Shown: positions 9,268 to 19,453 of the stretch, piece after piece
Numbering within the stretch: the first letter of the stretch is position 1
Layout: each line of letters opens with the position of its first letter
Source of the DNA: Paraburkholderia sp. IMGN_8
GTDB taxonomy: Bacteria; Pseudomonadota; Gammaproteobacteria; Burkholderiales; Burkholderiaceae
Direction of reading: 5' to 3'
Assembly (NCBI RefSeq): GCF_038050405.1
Contig: NZ_CP150901.1
Coordinates: 1,364,001-1,428,000, forward strand
DNA length: 64,000 nucleotides
Translations under genes and position numbers: made by a program
The notes under the pieces: generated by a model
What the model was told of the DNA's origin: nothing
The model's database searches: none
What the model saw: the letters and a program-made list of their open reading frames with translations, nothing else

Positions 9268-10386
9268 ATGAAAATCTCTAATTGGAGTGAGACAAACGAA
9301 AAGGCAAACGTGCCGGAAGTAGCAAGTGTGCGGATCCGACCGGTGATGGTCCCCCTGGACCCGCCGTTGCGAACCGCCAGCGGCGTGATGGCGTCGGCGC
9401 CTTTGGTGCTGGTCGATATTGGAACGGAAGGCGGCTGTGTGGGACACGCATACATCTTTACGTACACACCAACTGTGCTACCCGCGGTTACACGGCTTCT
9501 TGAGGATGTCTCACGGTTGCTGATCGGCGAACCACTTGCTCCAAAAGCGATAATGAGGAAGCTCCGTAGTCGCTTTGTGTTGCTCGGAACGCCCGGATTG
9601 ATGGACATGGCGCTTGCGGCACTCGATATGGCAATGTGGGATGCCCATGCGCGAGCCTCAGGACAATCGCTGGTGCGTCTTCTCGGTGGGGAGCCCAGGC
9701 CGATCAAGGCTTATGCGAGCTTTGGCATGGATGGGCTTGAGCGGGCGCTCGACGTCGCGGCAAGCAGCGTTGAGGTGGGCTTTCGTGCGATCAAGATAAA
9801 GATCGGCTATCCCACGCTGAAGGAAGACCTTGACGTGATCCGGAACGTTCGGCGAGTCATCGGTCTGGATATCGATCTGATGGTTGATTACAACCAGGCT
9901 CTGAGTGTCCCAGAGGCAATTCGCAGAGGTCATGCACTTGACGGCGAGGGGCTCACTTGGATTGAGGAGCCTACGGCGTGTGATGATCTTGATGGACACG
10001 CGCAGATCGCTTCAGCCTTGAGGACGCCTCTGCAACTTGGAGAGAATTCGTGGGGGGCGAAGGGCATGATGACAATGATTTCGCGACGCGCTTCTGACCT
10101 TGCAATGCCGGACCTGATGAAAATTGGCGGCGTTACAGGGTGGCTCGATGCCGTTTCGATCTGCGAGGCTTGGGGCGTGCCAGTCTCTAACCATTTCTAT
10201 CAGGAGATGAGTGCACACCTGCTCGCGCTATCACCGGTCGCTCAATATCTTGAGTACTTTGGTCTGGCAGACGCAGTCCTTGCCGCGCCTTCGGTTTCTA
10301 TCAAGGGATATGTCACGCCATCGGATAACCCGGGTGGAGATGTAGGGTGGAACGAGGACGCGGTGTTCCGCTTTACTCCCGAGTAA
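9268..10386 (+). CDS. Mandelate racemase/muconate-lactonizing family enzyme
   Basis: 372-residue enolase-superfamily enzyme, cytosolic, closest in my reading to bacterial mandelate racemase. The N-terminal capping domain starts near VRIRPVMVPLDPPLRTASG and is followed by the TIM barrel. Visible catalytic set: K176-I-K178 (KxK base), D207 in MVDYNQ, E233 in WIEEP, E259 in LGEN (metal ligands), the D282/H309 dyad (LAMPDLMKIGG, SNHFYQE) and E329. This layout allows proton removal alpha to a carboxylate, so racemisation of a 2-hydroxy acid or dehydration of a sugar acid. A symporter and an HpaI aldolase lie downstream, which favours a catabolic dehydratase or racemase role. The substrate is not proven by sequence. 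Confidence 0.85.
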   Translation: MKISNWSETNEKANVPEVASVRIRPVMVPLDPPLRTASGVMASAPLVLVDIGTEGGCVGHAYIFTYTPTVLPAVTRLLEDVSRLLIGEPLAPKAIMRKLRSRFVLLGTPGLMDMALAALDMAMWDAHARASGQSLVRLLGGEPRPIKAYASFGMDGLERALDVAASSVEVGFRAIKIKIGYPTLKEDLDVIRNVRRVIGLDIDLMVDYNQALSVPEAIRRGHALDGEGLTWIEEPTACDDLDGHAQIASALRTPLQLGENSWGAKGMMTMISRRASDLAMPDLMKIGGVTGWLDAVSICEAWGVPVSNHFYQEMSAHLLALSPVAQYLEYFGLADAVLAAPSVSIKGYVTPSDNPGGDVGWNEDAVFRFTPE

Positions 10387-11033
10387 ACCCGATTGAGACT
10401 GATTTTATCCGGAATGAAAATAACTTCAATGTACTAAGAGAATAGTTTTTTATTGGCTTGAAGATAATGGATTCGCCAACCCTGACATTCTTAATCGAGG
10501 TGGGGAGCAGACATCCATTGGAGGATCAAGTGAGTAACGAAACTGCGTTCGAACAAAACTATCCTGACGTGTCCTACTCTGCACGTAGCAGAGTTTTGCT
10601 GGTGAAGTCTTTTTCGCTCTTGATATTGATGCTTGCATGTGCTTAACGCGATCTCTTGTTCCAACGAGTTACGGAACCCCTACGGACTGGATGTTATTCC
10701 CTATGCGAGGTGCTGTGGCCAAAGTCGTGAACCATGGATCCCGCGACAGGGAACCACGGATTTCGAGCGCACCGGTATCCGCGATCGGAAGGTGGCTTGC
10801 ACGGGGATGAGCGCATCGTCGATTGAGTGCGATTGCGCGGTGATCGATCTACTGCTGAAGCGGAAAAAAATTGACAATCGATGTGCAAAACATTCAATTG
10901 CACCGCCGTGTAGGGACCTCCAGAATGTCGTTTCCATCCCGTCCGGTACGGCACCTTGACTATGCAATTGCAGCAACTCGCCTGCGCATAACACGGAAAG
11001 TGCCGCGGCACGCAAGAATGACCTAGGAGACGA
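10387..11033. other. Intergenic, no convincing gene
   Basis: About 650 bp between the racemase-like gene and the small membrane gene. A 108-codon frame at 10633-10959 has no recognisable motif and no clear ribosome-binding site. The first 60 bp are AT-rich. A promoter for the transport genes may lie in the last 100 bp. Confidence 0.4.
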
Positions 11034-11273
11034 GTGGTGCGTTCAGTCAAAAAAAATCGGATTTCAGCAGTGTTCGCGGCTGTGATTGTGATTCTCTTTT
11101 CAGCATTCATAGGCATGTTTACTTTTGGCCGGGACGTCTTTGCCGAGCCAGTCGTTCCAGGCGTGCCATGGAGTGCCGTCGTCGAGCCATTGCTGATTGT
11201 GGTTGCCCTGCTGATAAGCGTGGCGTATTCGTTGGTGATCGGGCGTGTTGAGCGTTCGACTGGAGAGGTATAA
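11034..11273 (+). CDS. Small two-helix membrane protein, symporter partner
   Basis: 79 residues with two hydrophobic stretches (AVFAAVIVILFSAFIGMFTF and VEPLLIVVALLISVAYSLVIG) and a basic N-terminus. It is directly upstream of the symporter gene, with only 2 bp between stop and start. Sodium:solute symporters of the ActP/PutP type are often encoded with a small DUF485- or DUF4212-like membrane partner, and this gene takes that place though I cannot assign its family. The GTG start at 11034 is preceded by TAGGAGA at 3 bases; a second GTG follows immediately and could also serve. Translational coupling is likely. Confidence 0.7.
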   Translation: MVRSVKKNRISAVFAAVIVILFSAFIGMFTFGRDVFAEPVVPGVPWSAVVEPLLIVVALLISVAYSLVIGRVERSTGEV

Positions 11274-11275
11274 GT

Positions 11276-12874
11276 ATGGTCACGACACACACAAACGGAG
11301 CCGCGCTGTTCTGTTTCTTTGCCTTCCTGCTCGTCACTGTCGGTATCACCGTTTTCGCTTCGCGCAAGGCACAGTCTGCCAGCGAGTTCTTCAATGCAGG
11401 CGGACAGATTGGCGCTGGTCAGAACGCATTTGCCATGGCGGGAGAGTTTCTGAGTGCTGCTGCACTGCTTGGCATGACAGGAGCACTGGCTCTCACAGGT
11501 TTTGACGCAATTCTGTACAGCATCTGTGTTGTTGGGAGCTGGCCTCTGATTCTCTTTGGACTGGCGCAGCCGATCAAACGACTGGGAACGTTCACACTGA
11601 CCGACGTGATTGCATGGCGTCTGTCGAAACAACCGGTCAGAATCGCGGTCGTGCTGGCTAGCATCCCGATCGTGCTGTTCTATCTGATTACCCAGTTGAT
11701 TGCTGCAGGTGGCCTGGTCAATCTGATTTTTGGGCTTCCGTATTTTCCCGCCGTCGCCTGCGTCGGGGCGATCATGCTTTGTTATGTGCTCTTTGGAGGA
11801 ATGCGGGCCACAACCTGGGTGCAGATAATCAAGGCGATCCTGTTGCTGGGCGGCGCGATTGTGCTGACAGTGCTTGTACTGTCCCGGTTCCAGTTCAACA
11901 TATTCACGATGCTCAGAGCCGTCACGGCAGCCTATGGCATCGAAGTCCTCGCACCACGCCCGAGTCACGGCATCGCTCGTTGGGACACCATCTCCCTTGC
12001 AATCGCCATGACCGTCGGCGCTCTCGGTATGCCGCAGATCCTCACGCGTTTCCTGACCGTCAGCACGCCGGCCGAAGCCAGACGATCGGCCCTGTATTGC
12101 ACCGGAATTGTGGGCGTTTTTCACATCATAGTCTTGCTGCTCGGGTTCGGCTGCCTGGCGCTTTTGGGACGTTCGGCAATCGCTGCAGCTGGTGGTGGCG
12201 GGAATATGGCTGTGCCGCTGCTGAGCCGCATGCTCGGTGGCAACGCTTTTTTTGGCTATGTCTGTGCGGTGGCGTTTTCCACCACGCTGGCAGTTGTGGC
12301 GGGACTAACCTTGTCTGCTGCAACGACGTTCGCACATGATATATGGGCTGGCGTCGTGAAGCAGGGGCGATCGGCCAATGAAGCACGAGTTGCGCGCGTC
12401 GCAGCAACTGTTGTGTCCATAGCAGCCGTTTTCCTTGCGCTTGCATTTGAACACCAGAACGTGGCGTTTATGGTGGGACTGAGCTATTCAATCGCGGCGT
12501 CGGCGAATTTCCCGGTTCTCGCGCTGGCGCTTTTCTGGCGGCGGTTGACCACAACTGGTGCTGTATGGGGGATTCTCGTAGGCGCAAGCTCTGCTGTTCT
12601 TCTGATCATGCTTTCGCCCACCGTGCAAATCGATGTTCTGCACCGGACGCCTGCAGAATTTGCCCGTCTGTGGTGGTGTTTTCCGATGAAGAACCCGGCG
12701 CTGTTCTCGATTCCGCTTTCCTTCGCATCGGCCATTGCCGCGTCACTGTTCACGCGGGAACCTGCGGCGTACAGCGGCTTCGAAGATATGCAGCGAGTAC
12801 TTGGAAATTCACCCGCGCAGCGTTCCCGGTCCGCGACGGAAGAACTGGTCATCTCGTCAACCCAAGCAAACTGA
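11276..12874 (+). CDS. Sodium:solute symporter (SSF family, ActP-like)
   Basis: 532-residue inner-membrane cation:organic-acid symporter with 12-13 hydrophobic segments. Family marks include FASRKAQSASEFFNAGGQIG near the first loop, EFLSAAALLGMTGA, the GGMRATTWVQIIKA signature around residue 177, MTVGALGMPQILTRFLTV, and the ALFWRR segment near the C-terminal helices. The family takes up short monocarboxylates, proline or other small acids. It sits between its small membrane partner and an HpaI aldolase and downstream of the racemase-like enzyme, so it probably imports the acid degraded by the cassette. The C-terminal ~50 residues are hydrophilic and cytoplasmic. Confidence 0.88.
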   Translation: MVTTHTNGAALFCFFAFLLVTVGITVFASRKAQSASEFFNAGGQIGAGQNAFAMAGEFLSAAALLGMTGALALTGFDAILYSICVVGSWPLILFGLAQPIKRLGTFTLTDVIAWRLSKQPVRIAVVLASIPIVLFYLITQLIAAGGLVNLIFGLPYFPAVACVGAIMLCYVLFGGMRATTWVQIIKAILLLGGAIVLTVLVLSRFQFNIFTMLRAVTAAYGIEVLAPRPSHGIARWDTISLAIAMTVGALGMPQILTRFLTVSTPAEARRSALYCTGIVGVFHIIVLLLGFGCLALLGRSAIAAAGGGGNMAVPLLSRMLGGNAFFGYVCAVAFSTTLAVVAGLTLSAATTFAHDIWAGVVKQGRSANEARVARVAATVVSIAAVFLALAFEHQNVAFMVGLSYSIAASANFPVLALALFWRRLTTTGAVWGILVGASSAVLLIMLSPTVQIDVLHRTPAEFARLWWCFPMKNPALFSIPLSFASAIAASLFTREPAAYSGFEDMQRVLGNSPAQRSRSATEELVISSTQAN

Positions 12875-12890
12875 CTGAACATAAGAGAAT

Positions 12891-13712
12891 ATGCCAAATC
12901 AATCGTCACAGCGCATCAATCGTACAAATCTGAAGATTTCCGCGGCCGATGTTGTGTCTGGAATAACGGTGCAACTGGCGTCGCCGGAAGTCATCGAAAT
13001 GTGTGGGTCATCGGAGTTCGATTTCGTCTGGATCGACGCGGAGCACGGGTCGTTTGACCTCGAACGCGCAGTCGAGATGTTCCGGGCGGCGGATGCACAG
13101 GGAATGACCCCTCTGTTTCGTGTGCCAGCACTCGATGCGGCCTCGATTATGCGTGCACTGGATGGTGGCGCCATGGGTGTCATTGTTCCGAATGTTTCGA
13201 CTGCAATTCAGGCACAGGCAGCTGTGGATTACGCACGATATAAGGTGGGTAGCAATCGCGGGCTCCGTGGAGCCTGCCCCAGTACGCGTGCGGCCCGGTA
13301 CTTAGCCGATGATTGGGACAGTTTTGCACGCTGGTCCAACGAGAACGTTACGGTGTGGGCGCTAATAGAGACAGTTGAAGGGGTCGCAAATATCGATGAG
13401 ATCCTCGCCGTTGAAGGACTCGATGCGATTGCGCTCGGGCCGTTCGACCTCTCTCATGAGATAGGATTCAGGGGGCAACCGTTTCACCCGGAAGTCACGG
13501 GGATGCTTGAGCGGGTGGTCGAGAAAGCGCGTAGCAGGAATGTGGAGGTGGTCGCCTCTCTTTTTTCGGCAACTCCGTCGGATCTGGCTGCGGAGCGCGA
13601 TCACTGGCTTGCGAAGGGGGTCCGGCTATTTAGCGTGGGCAGCGACAGGGCTGTGTTCTCGCGCGCCTTGAGAGAGCGAGCCGCAATGCTGAAACCGTCA
13701 TCAATGCGCTAG
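12891..13712 (+). CDS. HpcH/HpaI-family class II aldolase
   Basis: 273-residue metal-dependent aldolase of the citrate-lyase beta/HpaI superfamily, cytosolic. Motifs: DAEHGSFDLERAVE near residue 50, FRVPALDAASIMRALDGGAMGVIVPNV with the catalytic Arg and Gly-rich turn, RGLRGACPSTRAARY, IETVEGVANIDEILAV with the metal-ligand Glu, and LGPFDLS with the metal-ligand Asp. The family cleaves 2-keto-4-hydroxy acids to pyruvate plus an aldehyde, as in hydroxyphenylacetate or 2-keto-3-deoxy-sugar-acid pathways. It starts 17 bp after the symporter stop and so belongs to the same transcript. It would be the final step after the enolase-superfamily enzyme. Confidence 0.87.
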   Translation: MPNQSSQRINRTNLKISAADVVSGITVQLASPEVIEMCGSSEFDFVWIDAEHGSFDLERAVEMFRAADAQGMTPLFRVPALDAASIMRALDGGAMGVIVPNVSTAIQAQAAVDYARYKVGSNRGLRGACPSTRAARYLADDWDSFARWSNENVTVWALIETVEGVANIDEILAVEGLDAIALGPFDLSHEIGFRGQPFHPEVTGMLERVVEKARSRNVEVVASLFSATPSDLAAERDHWLAKGVRLFSVGSDRAVFSRALRERAAMLKPSSMR

Positions 13713-14152
13713 CGGCTGTTATCTGAAGCAGTGTGTGGTAGTCCGCCGAACGAAGTCTCGCTCCGAAATCGACTCGGACGACGCGCTAGTGGCGGCGTAG
13801 TGTGTTCGATACTCCTTCGCGCATGGCGTTGAGGTCAGCATTGCGCGACGTTGCTTACGGGGGCTACTCCTGTTTCGCGCGCCAGTACGTGGGCCATTCC
13901 ACGCTTTGTTCAGATTGGACACTGAGATATGACGGCGCCAGTGGACTTCGGGATAGCGATACGGTTGGCAGAATGGCCGCACCAACCTTCGCGGCAAACA
14001 CTCGCGGTTAGTCCTGGCCGAACCGAACGGCGATCTGGCGTCTGGCGTCTTCGATGATGGCGATGGATGAAGAGGTACTTGGTGTCTGTGCCAATGGACA
14101 CCAGTACCGTGGGGCGTAATATCGAGGCCAGTGCATAGATTCTGGTCAAGCC
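13713..14152. other. Intergenic, no gene recognised
   Basis: 440 bp between the aldolase and the second GcvA-like regulator, both on the plus strand. Small frames lack motifs or ribosome-binding sites. The regulator promoter should be near the high end. No transposon end was recognised. Confidence 0.4.
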
Positions 14153-15109
14153 ATGCGATATTCAATACCTCCCATTCACTGCCTGACGGCATTTGAGACG
14201 GTTGCCCGTCTTCGCAGTCTCAGCAAGGCGGCCGACGAGCTGCATGTTTCCGCGAGTGCTGTCGGACATCGACTGCGGCAACTGCAGGAAGGCCTAGGAT
14301 TCAGGCTTTTCACGGGGGCGCAGGGCGAATACATATTAAGCGCAAAGGGCACCGAGTATATTGAGGTGGTAAAAACGTGCCTTGCCTCACTCAATCATTT
14401 TCCATTAGAGACATCACGCTCGAGTGCTCGGCGCACATTGAGAATCGCTTCACCGCCGAGTTTCGCACGACAGTTGCTGGTTGCCCGGCTGCCCGATTTC
14501 ATCAGGCGACATCTGCGGTTGAACGCTTCGCTTCAACTGTCTGTCCCACTGGTTGGTTTAAAATCGGACGACGCTGATATAGAGATTCGTTTTGGTGATG
14601 GCCGCTACGAAGGGCAGGAAGTCATTCCGCTGCTATCCGAACCGGTATTTCCCGTGTGTAGTCCACAGTACCTTGCTCGCCACGGTCCATTTCCGCGCCC
14701 AGAGAATCTGGCAAAGGCCACGCTGCTACGAAGCGCGCTCGAGCCCTGGAGACCGTGGCTCGATGTGGCAGGACTGGACTGGTCAGAGCCGGCGGCCGAC
14801 GTGGATTACTTTGACATGGGGCTCCTGCTCGAGGCATGCGTGAACGGACAGGGGGTTGCGCTCGCGCGTCAGACAATGGCAGCAGGCTATCTGGGAAGCG
14901 GAACACTGGTGCGCCTTTTCGACCTGACTGCGTGGCCGACGTACGGTTACTATCTGACAGTGCTGCCAGAAAACATGGAGCGCCCAGAGGTCGCAGACTT
15001 CATCTCCTGGCTCAGAGAGGTCGTGGCGGAACCGGAATCGTCCGACGTCGCGCATACCATTGAGCCATCCGGTTCAACCGGCAGGTCGCTTCAGGTCGAC
15101 AAGGGATAG
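14153..15109 (+). CDS. LysR-family regulator, GcvA-like paralogue
   Basis: 318 residues. The HTH (IHCLTAFETVARLRSLSKAA, SASAVGHRLRQLQEGLGFRLF) and the effector domain (DADIEIRFGDGRYEGQEV, EPVFPVCSPQYLARHGPF, EPWRPWLDVAGL) run parallel to the regulator at 8155-9066. It lies downstream of, and in the same direction as, the racemase/symporter/aldolase genes. Two related regulators at both ends of one cassette suggest either duplicate control or a second target outside it. The C-terminus is about 15 residues longer than its paralogue. The ATG start at 14153 has no strong ribosome-binding site but matches the conserved N-terminus. Confidence 0.87.
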   Translation: MRYSIPPIHCLTAFETVARLRSLSKAADELHVSASAVGHRLRQLQEGLGFRLFTGAQGEYILSAKGTEYIEVVKTCLASLNHFPLETSRSSARRTLRIASPPSFARQLLVARLPDFIRRHLRLNASLQLSVPLVGLKSDDADIEIRFGDGRYEGQEVIPLLSEPVFPVCSPQYLARHGPFPRPENLAKATLLRSALEPWRPWLDVAGLDWSEPAADVDYFDMGLLLEACVNGQGVALARQTMAAGYLGSGTLVRLFDLTAWPTYGYYLTVLPENMERPEVADFISWLREVVAEPESSDVAHTIEPSGSTGRSLQVDKG

Positions 15110-15465
15110 CGCGCGACGGTCGTGCAGCCGGGCAATCGATCACTCGACAACCGGCTCAAGATTGAAGTGAAGGGCATCGCATCGCCATACCTCGACGCCG
15201 TCGCGATAGAAGACTGCCTGTCCGCTCGTAATGTTGCATCGGCCTTGTGGGAACATCGATCCATGACCGTTAACGGCAGCGGCCAGCGCGTTCCGTTCCT
15301 TGCATGTTGCGTTGTATTGGCCTTCGCGTACTGCGTCCATTGTCGTATGGCCTTTCAGGGATGCAATCATTTTTTGCCGGCCCGATGGATGTAAAGGGGC
15401 GATCGTAGCGAATGGATCCGGTCTTGCGCATCGCACTTTCGCCCCGGTGACGGGTAGCAGCCGAT
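15110..15465. other. Intergenic with one doubtful small frame
   Basis: The gap lies between the convergent LysR and malate synthase genes. A 98-codon minus-strand frame (15140-15436) has a protein-like C-terminal half with three cysteines (TCKERN, GRCNITSG, WRCDALHF) but no ribosome-binding site at any of its ATGs and no family I know. It could be a small gene or chance. Confidence 0.3.
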
Positions 15466-17640
15466 TCAGGCAGTGGCCTTCAGTGCAATGCGGAATTTAT
15501 GCAGCAGCGGCTCGGTATAGCCGCTCGGCTGTTCGCGCCCCTCGAACACCAGCGCGCAAGCCGCCTTGAACGCCAAAGAGCCCTGAAAATCTGGCGCCAT
15601 CGGGCGGTAATGCGGATCGCCGGCATTCTGCCCGTCGACGACCTTTGCCATCCGTTCGAACGTCTCTTGCACCAGTTCGCGCGTGACGACGCCGTGATAC
15701 AGCCAGTTGGCAATGTGCTGGCTGGAAATACGCAGCGTCGCGCGGTCTTCCATCAAGCCGACGTTGTTGATGTCCGGCACCTTCGAGCAACCGACGCCCT
15801 GATCGACCCATCGCACCACATAACCGAGAATGCCCTGTGCGTTGTTCTCGACTTCCTGGCGGATTTCGTCGACGTTCCACTTCGCGGCTTCGACAACCGG
15901 AATCGTCAGCAGGCCGTCCAGCAGCTCGTCGCGCACGCTGGCGAGATCGATCTTCTCCAGCTCTTTTTGCACGGTCTGCACGTCGACTTGGTGATAGTGC
16001 AGTGCGTGCAGTGTCGCAGCGGTCGGCGAGGGCACCCATGCCGTATTGGCGCCAGCCCTGGGATGCGCGATCTTCTGATCGAGCATGGCATGCATCAGAT
16101 CCGGCATGGCCCACATACCCTTGCCGATCTGCGCGCGGCCACGCAGCCCTGCAGCGAGGCCCACCAGCACGTTGCTGCGCTCGTAGGCACCGATCCACGC
16201 GGTCGACTTCATCTCGCCCTTGCGCAGCATCGGACCGGCTTGCATGGAGGTATGCATCTCGTCCCCGGTGCGGTCGAGGAAGCCGGTGTTGATGAACGCG
16301 ACACGTGCCGACGCTTCGGCAATACATGCGGCTAGGTTGACGCTGGTGCGGCGCTCCTCGTCCATGATGCCCATCTTGATCGTGTTGCGCTGGAGGCCGA
16401 GCAGGTCTTCGACACGCGTGAACAGTTCGCTCGCAAACGCGACTTCCGCTGGACCGTGCATTTTCGGCTTCACGATATAGACTGAGCCGGTGCGCGAATT
16501 GAGCTTCTGCCGGCGGTCGTGCAACGCACACAGCGTGGTGATCACCGCATCGAGAATGCCTTCGGGAATCTCGTTGCCGTCGCGATCGAGCACCGCGGGG
16601 TTGGTCATCAGGTGACCGACGTTGCGGATAAACAGCAGCGATCGACCGTGCAGCTTTACCTTCGAACCATCCGCGCCGGTGTATTCGCGATCGGCGTTCA
16701 GACGGCGCGTGAAGGTCTTGCCATTTTTCGTGACCTCTTCGACCAGATCGCCGTTCATCAGGCCGAGCCAGTTGCGATAGAGCTGGACCTTGTCGCCCGC
16801 GTCTACCGCGGCGACCGAGTCTTCGCAGTCGATGATGGTGCTCACCGCCGCTTCCATGAGCACGTCCTTGACATACGCCGCATCGGTCTTGCCGATCGGA
16901 TCGTTCGCGTCGAGCTGGATTTCGAAGTGCAGCCCATTGTGCTTTAACAGCACGGCGGACGGCGCGCTCGCTTCACCTTGATAGGCGATGAAGTGTGCGG
17001 GCGTCTTCAGTCCCGCGCTGCCGTTCTTCAACGTCACAACGAGCTTGCCGTCTTCGACGCTATAGTGCGTGGCGTCCGCATGCGAGCCGTTGGCGAGCGG
17101 CGCGGCTTCGTCGAGGAACCCACGTGCGCGAGCAATCACGCGCGCGCCACGCACCGGATTGAACGCGGCTTGCCTTTCCGCGCCATCGGTTTCGGGAATT
17201 GCGTCGGTGCCATACAGTGCGTCGTACAGGCTGCCCCAGCGCGCGTTGGCGGCGTTGAGCGCATAGCGCTGGTTCGACAGTGGCACAACGAGTTGCGGGC
17301 CAGCCTGTTCGGCGATTTCGCGGTCCACGTGGTCGGTCGTGACTTGCACTGTGGCAGGCACCGGTACGATATAGCCGATGCTTTCGAGGAAGCTGCGGTA
17401 CGCGCGCAGGTCGCGCACCGGACCCGGATTGGCGCGATGCCAGTTGTCGAGTTCGGTTTGCAGGCGGTCGCGCTCGGCCAGCAGCGCGCGGTTCCTGGGC
17501 GCCAGCTCGTGCACGAGGGCGTCGAAGCCCGCCCAGAAAGCGGCGCTGTCGATACCGGTGCCGGGCAGGGCTTCCTGTTCGACAAACTGGTCGAGATTCG
17601 CGGCTACCTGCAGTCCGCTTCGCTTGGTCATCTGAGTCAT
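15466..17640 (-). CDS. glcB: Malate synthase G
   Basis: 724-residue cytosolic enzyme condensing glyoxylate with acetyl-CoA to malate. It has full family length (about 720) and hallmark segments: [14 protein letters not shown] around residue 270, [48 protein letters not shown], and the C-terminal [22 protein letters not shown] with its catalytic Asp region. The start is the ATG at 17640 because GGAG lies 8 bases upstream; an ATG 12 bases earlier overlaps this site. A glcG gene lies 89 bp upstream on the same strand, as in glycolate/glyoxylate operons. Glyoxylate could come from glycolate, purine or other degradation. Confidence 0.95.
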   Translation of the reverse strand: MTQMTKRSGLQVAANLDQFVEQEALPGTGIDSAAFWAGFDALVHELAPRNRALLAERDRLQTELDNWHRANPGPVRDLRAYRSFLESIGYIVPVPATVQVTTDHVDREIAEQAGPQLVVPLSNQRYALNAANARWGSLYDALYGTDAIPETDGAERQAAFNPVRGARVIARARGFLDEAAPLANGSHADATHYSVEDGKLVVTLKNGSAGLKTPAHFIAYQGEASAPSAVLLKHNGLHFEIQLDANDPIGKTDAAYVKDVLMEAAVSTIIDCEDSVAAVDAGDKVQLYRNWLGLMNGDLVEEVTKNGKTFTRRLNADREYTGADGSKVKLHGRSLLFIRNVGHLMTNPAVLDRDGNEIPEGILDAVITTLCALHDRRQKLNSRTGSVYIVKPKMHGPAEVAFASELFTRVEDLLGLQRNTIKMGIMDEERRTSVNLAACIAEASARVAFINTGFLDRTGDEMHTSMQAGPMLRKGEMKSTAWIGAYERSNVLVGLAAGLRGRAQIGKGMWAMPDLMHAMLDQKIAHPRAGANTAWVPSPTAATLHALHYHQVDVQTVQKELEKIDLASVRDELLDGLLTIPVVEAAKWNVDEIRQEVENNAQGILGYVVRWVDQGVGCSKVPDINNVGLMEDRATLRISSQHIANWLYHGVVTRELVQETFERMAKVVDGQNAGDPHYRPMAPDFQGSLAFKAACALVFEGREQPSGYTEPLLHKFRIALKATA

Positions 17641-17729
17641 GGACTGCTCCATTTGATTTGGCTGAGGCCAGTGTGAGGGCACCGGCCTGTTCCCTTCGTT
17701 TTACTTCGCAGGCTGCGATGCTGCATTTT

Positions 17730-18134
17730 TCAACCGTTGAGCACGGCGGCACCCGCCTTGGCCACTTGCGCGTCCTGATCCGCCTTCACCCCGGAGACGC
17801 CGACTGCACCGATCACCTGGCCGTCGACAACGACCGGTACGCCGCCTTCCAGCATGCCGGCAAGCGGCGCGCTCAGGAAAGCGGTGCGGTGGCCGTTGAT
17901 CATGTCTTCATACCGCTTCGATTCGCGTCGGCCGAGCGCCGAAGTGCGGGCCTTCTCGGTGGCGATGTAGGCGCCGATCGGGGAGCAGCCGTCCAGACGC
18001 AGCAGGGTAAGCAGGTGGCCGCCGTCATCGACCACCGCAATCGCGACGGCCCATTTGTTCTTCTCGGCCTCGGCGCGCGCGGCGGCGAGAATCTGCGTCG
18101 TTTCGGCAACGATCAGCACGGGTTTCGTCAGCAT
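17730..18134 (-). CDS. glcG: GlcG/HbpS-family protein
   Basis: 134-residue protein of the haem-degrading (GlcG/HbpS) fold. The domain runs nearly full length: LAAARAEAEKNKWAVAIAVV, DDGGHLLTLLRLDGCSPIGA, KARTSALGRRESK, GGVPVVVDGQVIGAVGVSG and a closing DAQVAKAGAAVL. There is no signal peptide, so it is cytoplasmic, unlike the secreted relative at 7.4 kb. It is encoded just upstream of malate synthase G on the same strand, the arrangement that gave the family its name in the E. coli glc operon. Its biochemical role is not settled for the family; haem or flavin-like cofactor binding has been shown for some relatives. Confidence 0.88.
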   Translation of the reverse strand: MLTKPVLIVAETTQILAAARAEAEKNKWAVAIAVVDDGGHLLTLLRLDGCSPIGAYIATEKARTSALGRRESKRYEDMINGHRTAFLSAPLAGMLEGGVPVVVDGQVIGAVGVSGVKADQDAQVAKAGAAVLNG

Positions 18135-18301
18135 GATGATTTTCCCTTTCGATTAGAGGTTTGGTCTGCCACAAATGTCAATTTGTATCGGTCAGGTACT
18201 CACTCCGCCAGTCTGAACCGGGGCGCGGTACGCATGCGGAGGGGCTGCCAGCTGCGGCCCCGATGTCTTCGCGATATTGCTGGATGTTTTTGGCGGTCGG
18301 A

Positions 18302-19381
18302 TCAGGGTTCGTGGTTCCCCAGGATTGACCGCAAGCTACGAAGCAACGCATCGCATTCATCGTCGGTCCCGACCGAGATGCGCAGGTGCTGATTGATTCG
18401 CGGTAGATCGAAATGCCGGACCAATATCCCTTGTGACCTCAGCAACGCAACTAGCGTTGTCGCATCGCGCGCGGGGTGACGCGCAAAGACAAAGTTTGCA
18501 GTGGAGGGTGTGACCTCGAACCCTTGTGCGCGTAATCCTTGTGCCAGGCGTTCACGGCTTGTGATCACTTTGGCACAGGTCTTGCGGAACCACGCATCGT
18601 CGTCGTACGCGGCGGTCGCTGCGACCTGTGCAAGGCGGTCGACTGGGTAAGAGTTAAAGCTGTCCTTTACTCTCGTGAGGGCATCAATGAGTACTTCATT
18701 GCCGAGTGCGAAGCCGACGCGCATCCCCGCCAGAGAGCGTGCTTTCGATGTTGTTTGAATTACCAGAAGATTGGGGTGGCTTGGGATCAAGGTCACCGCG
18801 GATTCTGCACCGAAGTCAACGTATGCCTCATCAATCACGACCACAAATTCTCGGTTTTCCGTCAGCAACCTGGTGATGTCCGTCAGCCGCAGCGCAAGGC
18901 CTGTGGGAGCGTTGGGATTGGGCAGAAGTACGGGACCGCCAGACGGGTCGTAGTCGTCAATGTTGATGGTAAAGTCGCGATCGAGTGGTTTCGCGTCAAA
19001 CGCGACGCCGTACAATCTCGCATACACCGGATAAAAGCTGTAGGAGATGTCAGGGAAGCGTACAGGCCTGTCGTGCTTCAGGAGTGCCTGGAAGACATGC
19101 GCAAGCACCTCATCCGATCCATTTCCAACAAAAACCTGTTCGCTGGATAGTCCGTGGTACCGCGCCACGGTTTGGCGCAGGGCGCGCGACTCCGGATCGG
19201 GATATTTGCGCAGTGAATAGCCGTCCTGATCCAGCTCTCGCCGGATTGCATCGACAACGCGCGGTGAGGGTGGATAAGGGTTTTCGTTCGCGTTCAGCTT
19301 TACCGGATTCGCGTGCGCAGGCTGTTCGCCCGGTACGTAAGGTGTCAACTGGTGGACGACATCACTCCAGAAATGACTCAT
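18302..19381 (-). CDS. hisC: Histidinol-phosphate aminotransferase-like enzyme
   Basis: 359-residue PLP enzyme of the HisC branch, fold type I. Family order is clear: [26 protein letters not shown] at the N-terminus, [32 protein letters not shown] (PLP Asp), [15 protein letters not shown] with the Schiff-base Lys, and NFVFAR near the end. It would transfer the amino group between glutamate and imidazole-acetol phosphate. Here it is not in a his operon; it follows serC by 72 bp, so it may be a secondary copy or act on a related substrate such as an aromatic keto acid. Start ATG 19381 matches the family N-terminus. Confidence 0.87.
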   Translation of the reverse strand: MSHFWSDVVHQLTPYVPGEQPAHANPVKLNANENPYPPSPRVVDAIRRELDQDGYSLRKYPDPESRALRQTVARYHGLSSEQVFVGNGSDEVLAHVFQALLKHDRPVRFPDISYSFYPVYARLYGVAFDAKPLDRDFTINIDDYDPSGGPVLLPNPNAPTGLALRLTDITRLLTENREFVVVIDEAYVDFGAESAVTLIPSHPNLLVIQTTSKARSLAGMRVGFALGNEVLIDALTRVKDSFNSYPVDRLAQVAATAAYDDDAWFRKTCAKVITSRERLAQGLRAQGFEVTPSTANFVFARHPARDATTLVALLRSQGILVRHFDLPRINQHLRISVGTDDECDALLRSLRSILGNHEP

Positions 19382-19453
19382 TCAATCTCCAGATACGAAA
19401 CGCCGATGCCTGCCAGCTGGCGGACGCTATCCCCGGTGGCGAGGCTGCCGCTG

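Noticed and set aside
10694..12124. 476-codon open frame on the minus strand
   Set aside because: It lies antisense to the symporter gene, is rich in Cys, Arg, His and Asp without any motif, and is an effect of GC-rich codon usage.
15497..16531. 344-codon minus-strand frame inside malate synthase
   Set aside because: Arg/Ala-rich shadow of glcB in another frame of the same strand; glcB is full length and carries all motifs.
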